NCBI GenBank assembly: GCA_017458845.1
Contig: JAFSZY010000057.1
Coordinates: forward strand, 1-64,000
DNA from: Ruminococcus sp.
Lineage (GTDB): Bacteria > Bacillota > Clostridia > Oscillospirales > Acutalibacteraceae
Length of the DNA stretch: 64,000 bases
Reading direction: 5' to 3'
Shown here: positions 61,667 through 64,000 of the stretch, one piece after another
How positions within the stretch are numbered: position 1 is the first letter of the stretch
How the letters are laid out: each line of letters starts with the position of its first letter
The notes under the pieces: model-generated
What the model saw: the letters and a program-made list of their open reading frames with translations, nothing else
What the model was told of the DNA's origin: nothing
The model's database searches: none
Made by a program: the position numbers and the translations under genes

Positions 61667-62692
61667 ATGAAAAAAGCAGTTATTATAACAATAAGTATAG
61701 CGGTTGCCTTGACGATAGCGTCTTTGGCGTTTGTTATTTATCTTAATTCAAATTTTCTACCAAAGGGAAGATTTGTGCCCGATGAAAGTACATTTGATAA
61801 TTCTTTAAACTGCAACGATTTGATTCTTATGGATGATAAGCTGTATTATAATTTTAACGGTAACGATGATATTTTTAAATACGGCACCTATGAAATCGAC
61901 AAAGACGGAAGTCGCCGTGTTCAATGGAACGGTCCTTCATTCTCGGGAGGCGCTCCGCTTGATTATTTCAAACTATTTAAAGGTAATTTGCTTTTGCCTG
62001 ATATTTCAGCATCAGGCGGCATCTATCGTTATAATACGGATACTCAGTCTAAAGAATTGTTTTCCTCCCTAAAAGATTACAAGGAGAACCGTTATCAGTC
62101 TTTTGATATAATTGACGGCAAAATGTATCTTTCTACTAAAGATAAACTGTTTGTGTCCTCAGACGGTGTAAATACCGAGGAGATGTTTGACTTGCATAAT
62201 GTGTCACCAGATTATTCAGTATATAGAATATCGGATGATTGTATAGTATATGTAAGTAAAGGTAATCACATAAAACAATATAACTACAAAACTAAAAAAG
62301 TTGTTATAGACAAAAAGCTCTATATTCCCGATAAAGAACTTGAACTGGAAGATATATTTCTAATAGAGAATAATATTATTCTTGAATACTCAAACGACTT
62401 TGGTACAAAAATTTACAATTTTTCCGATAATAAAATGCTTTATGAAACAGGCGGCGGGTATTATTATCTGAACGTTGTTAACGCTTGTCACGATTGTTTA
62501 TTCATAAGTGTTGATGAAGACGGAATATTATCTATTGATATCAAAACAGGAAAGATAACAAAGCTTGTCAACGGTGATAATTGTTGCATTTATATTTTCG
62601 GTGATAAGTGGATATATTATACTAAAGGCTATGATGATATTCTCTACCGAACAACTCGCGACGGAAAAACTACCGAAAAGATATTTGGTTAA
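61667..62692 (+). CDS. Membrane-anchored protein of unknown function, beta-propeller-like
   Basis: 341 residues. One N-terminal hydrophobic helix (VIITISIAVALTIASLAFVI) anchors a large outside domain made of repeated strand-turn units (LMDDKLYYNF, IIDGKMYLSTKDKLFVSS, IFGDKWIYYTKGYDDILY). This resembles the DUF5050-type or propeller-like repeats of clostridial surface proteins. It is more AT-rich than its neighbours. No enzymatic motif is seen. It is the last gene before the alaS leader. Confidence 0.7.
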   Translation: MKKAVIITISIAVALTIASLAFVIYLNSNFLPKGRFVPDESTFDNSLNCNDLILMDDKLYYNFNGNDDIFKYGTYEIDKDGSRRVQWNGPSFSGGAPLDYFKLFKGNLLLPDISASGGIYRYNTDTQSKELFSSLKDYKENRYQSFDIIDGKMYLSTKDKLFVSSDGVNTEEMFDLHNVSPDYSVYRISDDCIVYVSKGNHIKQYNYKTKKVVIDKKLYIPDKELELEDIFLIENNIILEYSNDFGTKIYNFSDNKMLYETGGGYYYLNVVNACHDCLFISVDEDGILSIDIKTGKITKLVNGDNCCIYIFGDKWIYYTKGYDDILYRTTRDGKTTEKIFG

Positions 62693-62696
62693 TCTA

Positions 62697-62738
62697 AATT
62701 GTCATTCTGAGTCCAGCGAAGAATCTTTTAAAAATTCT
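62697..62738. repeat. Short dispersed repeat of the GTCATTCTGAG type
   Basis: GTCATTCTGAGTCCAGCGAAGAATCT resembles a short interspersed sequence found in many bacterial genomes. It overlaps the end of the gene before it and precedes the T-box promoter. Confidence 0.5.
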
Positions 62739-62739
62739 C

Positions 62740-62768
62740 TTGACATTTTTTATACTTAGTCATATAAT
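62740..62768 (+). promoter_or_regulatory. Promoter of the alaS T-box leader
   Basis: TTGACA at 62740-62745 and TATAAT at 62763-62768 with 17 bp between them form a perfect consensus. Confidence 0.9.
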
Positions 62769-62774
62769 CATTAA

Positions 62775-63017
62775 GGTAAATTAAATGAATACAAAACGGC
62801 TTTGACGGAACGAGTAAAGTTAAGCGTTTTTCAGAGAGAGGTCGGTTGCTGCAAGACCTTAAACAATAGCTTTACAGCCACTCCCTAGCTCCGTATGAGA
62901 TAAGTACGGCGTGTGTCCGCGTTAAGGACTTTCAAGCGGGTATTTTTATAAATACCAATTTGGGTGGTACCGCAGGATTCGCTCTTGTCCCATTTCGGGA
63001 TGAGAGCGTTTTATTTT
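62775..63017 (+). promoter_or_regulatory. T-box riboswitch of alaS
   Basis: The leader contains the T-box sequence GGGTGGTACCGC (62962-62973), the Stem I elements GAACGAGTA (62807-62815) and CAGAGAG with GGTTGCTG, and a final terminator with a 12-bp stem CGCTCTTGTCCC/GGGATGAGAGCG (62980-63008) and TTTTATTTT. By comparison with the tyrS leader layout, the specifier triplet is probably GCC at 62877-62879, an alanine codon, which fits the downstream gene. Uncharged tRNA-Ala would stabilise the antiterminator and allow alaS transcription. Confidence 0.93.
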
Positions 63018-63023
63018 GAACGT

Positions 63024-63290
63024 TGGAGAGGAGCACCAAGGCTTCCCTTGGGGAGACTCCCTTACTAAGGGAGATGTCGCGTATGCGACAGAGGGTTTGC
63101 CGTCTCCGGCTTAGGAAAGCTGTCGAGCGTAGCGAGACTGAAGAGGGTCAACTCTAGAAAAGCTCGGTATATTAAACGTAAGGTGGTAAGCCTGTTTACA
63201 AGTGGACTCTCTCCCGACCTTTTTGCCGGGCAAGACGGCAAAAAGCCCACCCTCCCCCAAGGGAGGGCATACTTCCAACTTTCCATTAAA
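63024..63290. repeat. Palindromic repeat between the T-box terminator and alaS
   Basis: The arms CCTTGGGGAGACTCCCTTAC on the left and CCCACCCTCCCCCAAGGGAGGG on the right, in inverted order, enclose about 200 bp with inner hairpins such as GTCGCGTATGCGAC and GCCGGGCAAGACGGC. It belongs to the family of 1744-1910. It adds about 300 nt of untranslated mRNA between the riboswitch and the start codon of alaS. Confidence 0.7.
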
Positions 63291-63321
63291 CATTAATCAC
63301 TATTATAAATTGGAGGATTAA

Positions 63322-64000
<679 letters not shown>

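Overview
The window looks like a chromosomal segment of an anaerobic, gut-type Clostridia bacterium of the Ruminococcaceae/Oscillospirales kind. The evidence is gene content: a three-subunit Stn-type transhydrogenase, a T-box leader before alaS, BspA-like leucine-rich-repeat surface proteins, the RNase J, GdpP, RplI and DnaB cluster, ThyX instead of ThyA, and strong AGGAGG ribosome binding sites. The species cannot be named from the sequence alone.

Left core (1-9717): a DUF1846 protein, a stnABC-like operon of NuoE-, NuoF- and NfnB/GltD-type subunits, an orphan 54-residue protein with its own consensus promoter and terminator, and two tandem CapA-type phosphoesterase-like proteins.

Integrated island (about 26.6 kb): the 3' 47 bp of tRNA-Pro(GGG) at 9718-9764 recurs exactly at 36298-36344. 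Between the copies lie an xis-int operon (with AbrB-like, YhaM-like and two unknown genes) behind a promoter-leader-terminator unit, a ribbon-helix-helix protein, two further tyrosine-recombinase-like proteins (one with most catalytic residues replaced), a structured candidate ncRNA, and an XRE regulator. The cargo is an AraC regulator, three giant tandem LRR surface proteins and a second 54-residue protein, then an FRG-domain protein and an AbiE toxin-antitoxin pair next to attR. No conjugation or phage structural genes are visible.

Second accessory stretch (36345-39250): a Cap15-like membrane beta-barrel protein followed by a 2H phosphoesterase, with their own promoter and terminator and no nucleotide cyclase, then an autoinhibited Fic enzyme and an IS1182 transposase remnant. 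The Cap15-like/2H pair is the best candidate for an undescribed defence-like module.

Right core (39290-64000): nifU/nifS, rnhA, RNase J, gdpP, rplI, dnaB, tilS, hpt, ftsH, uvrA, thyX, tmk, a DUF2156 protein, a GNAT, a DJ-1 protein, 5-formyl-THF cyclo-ligase, mltG, a U32 peptidase, a membrane-anchored unknown, and the T-box-controlled start of alaS, which runs off the window. Several palindromic dispersed repeats sit between these genes, one of them between the T-box terminator and the alaS start.
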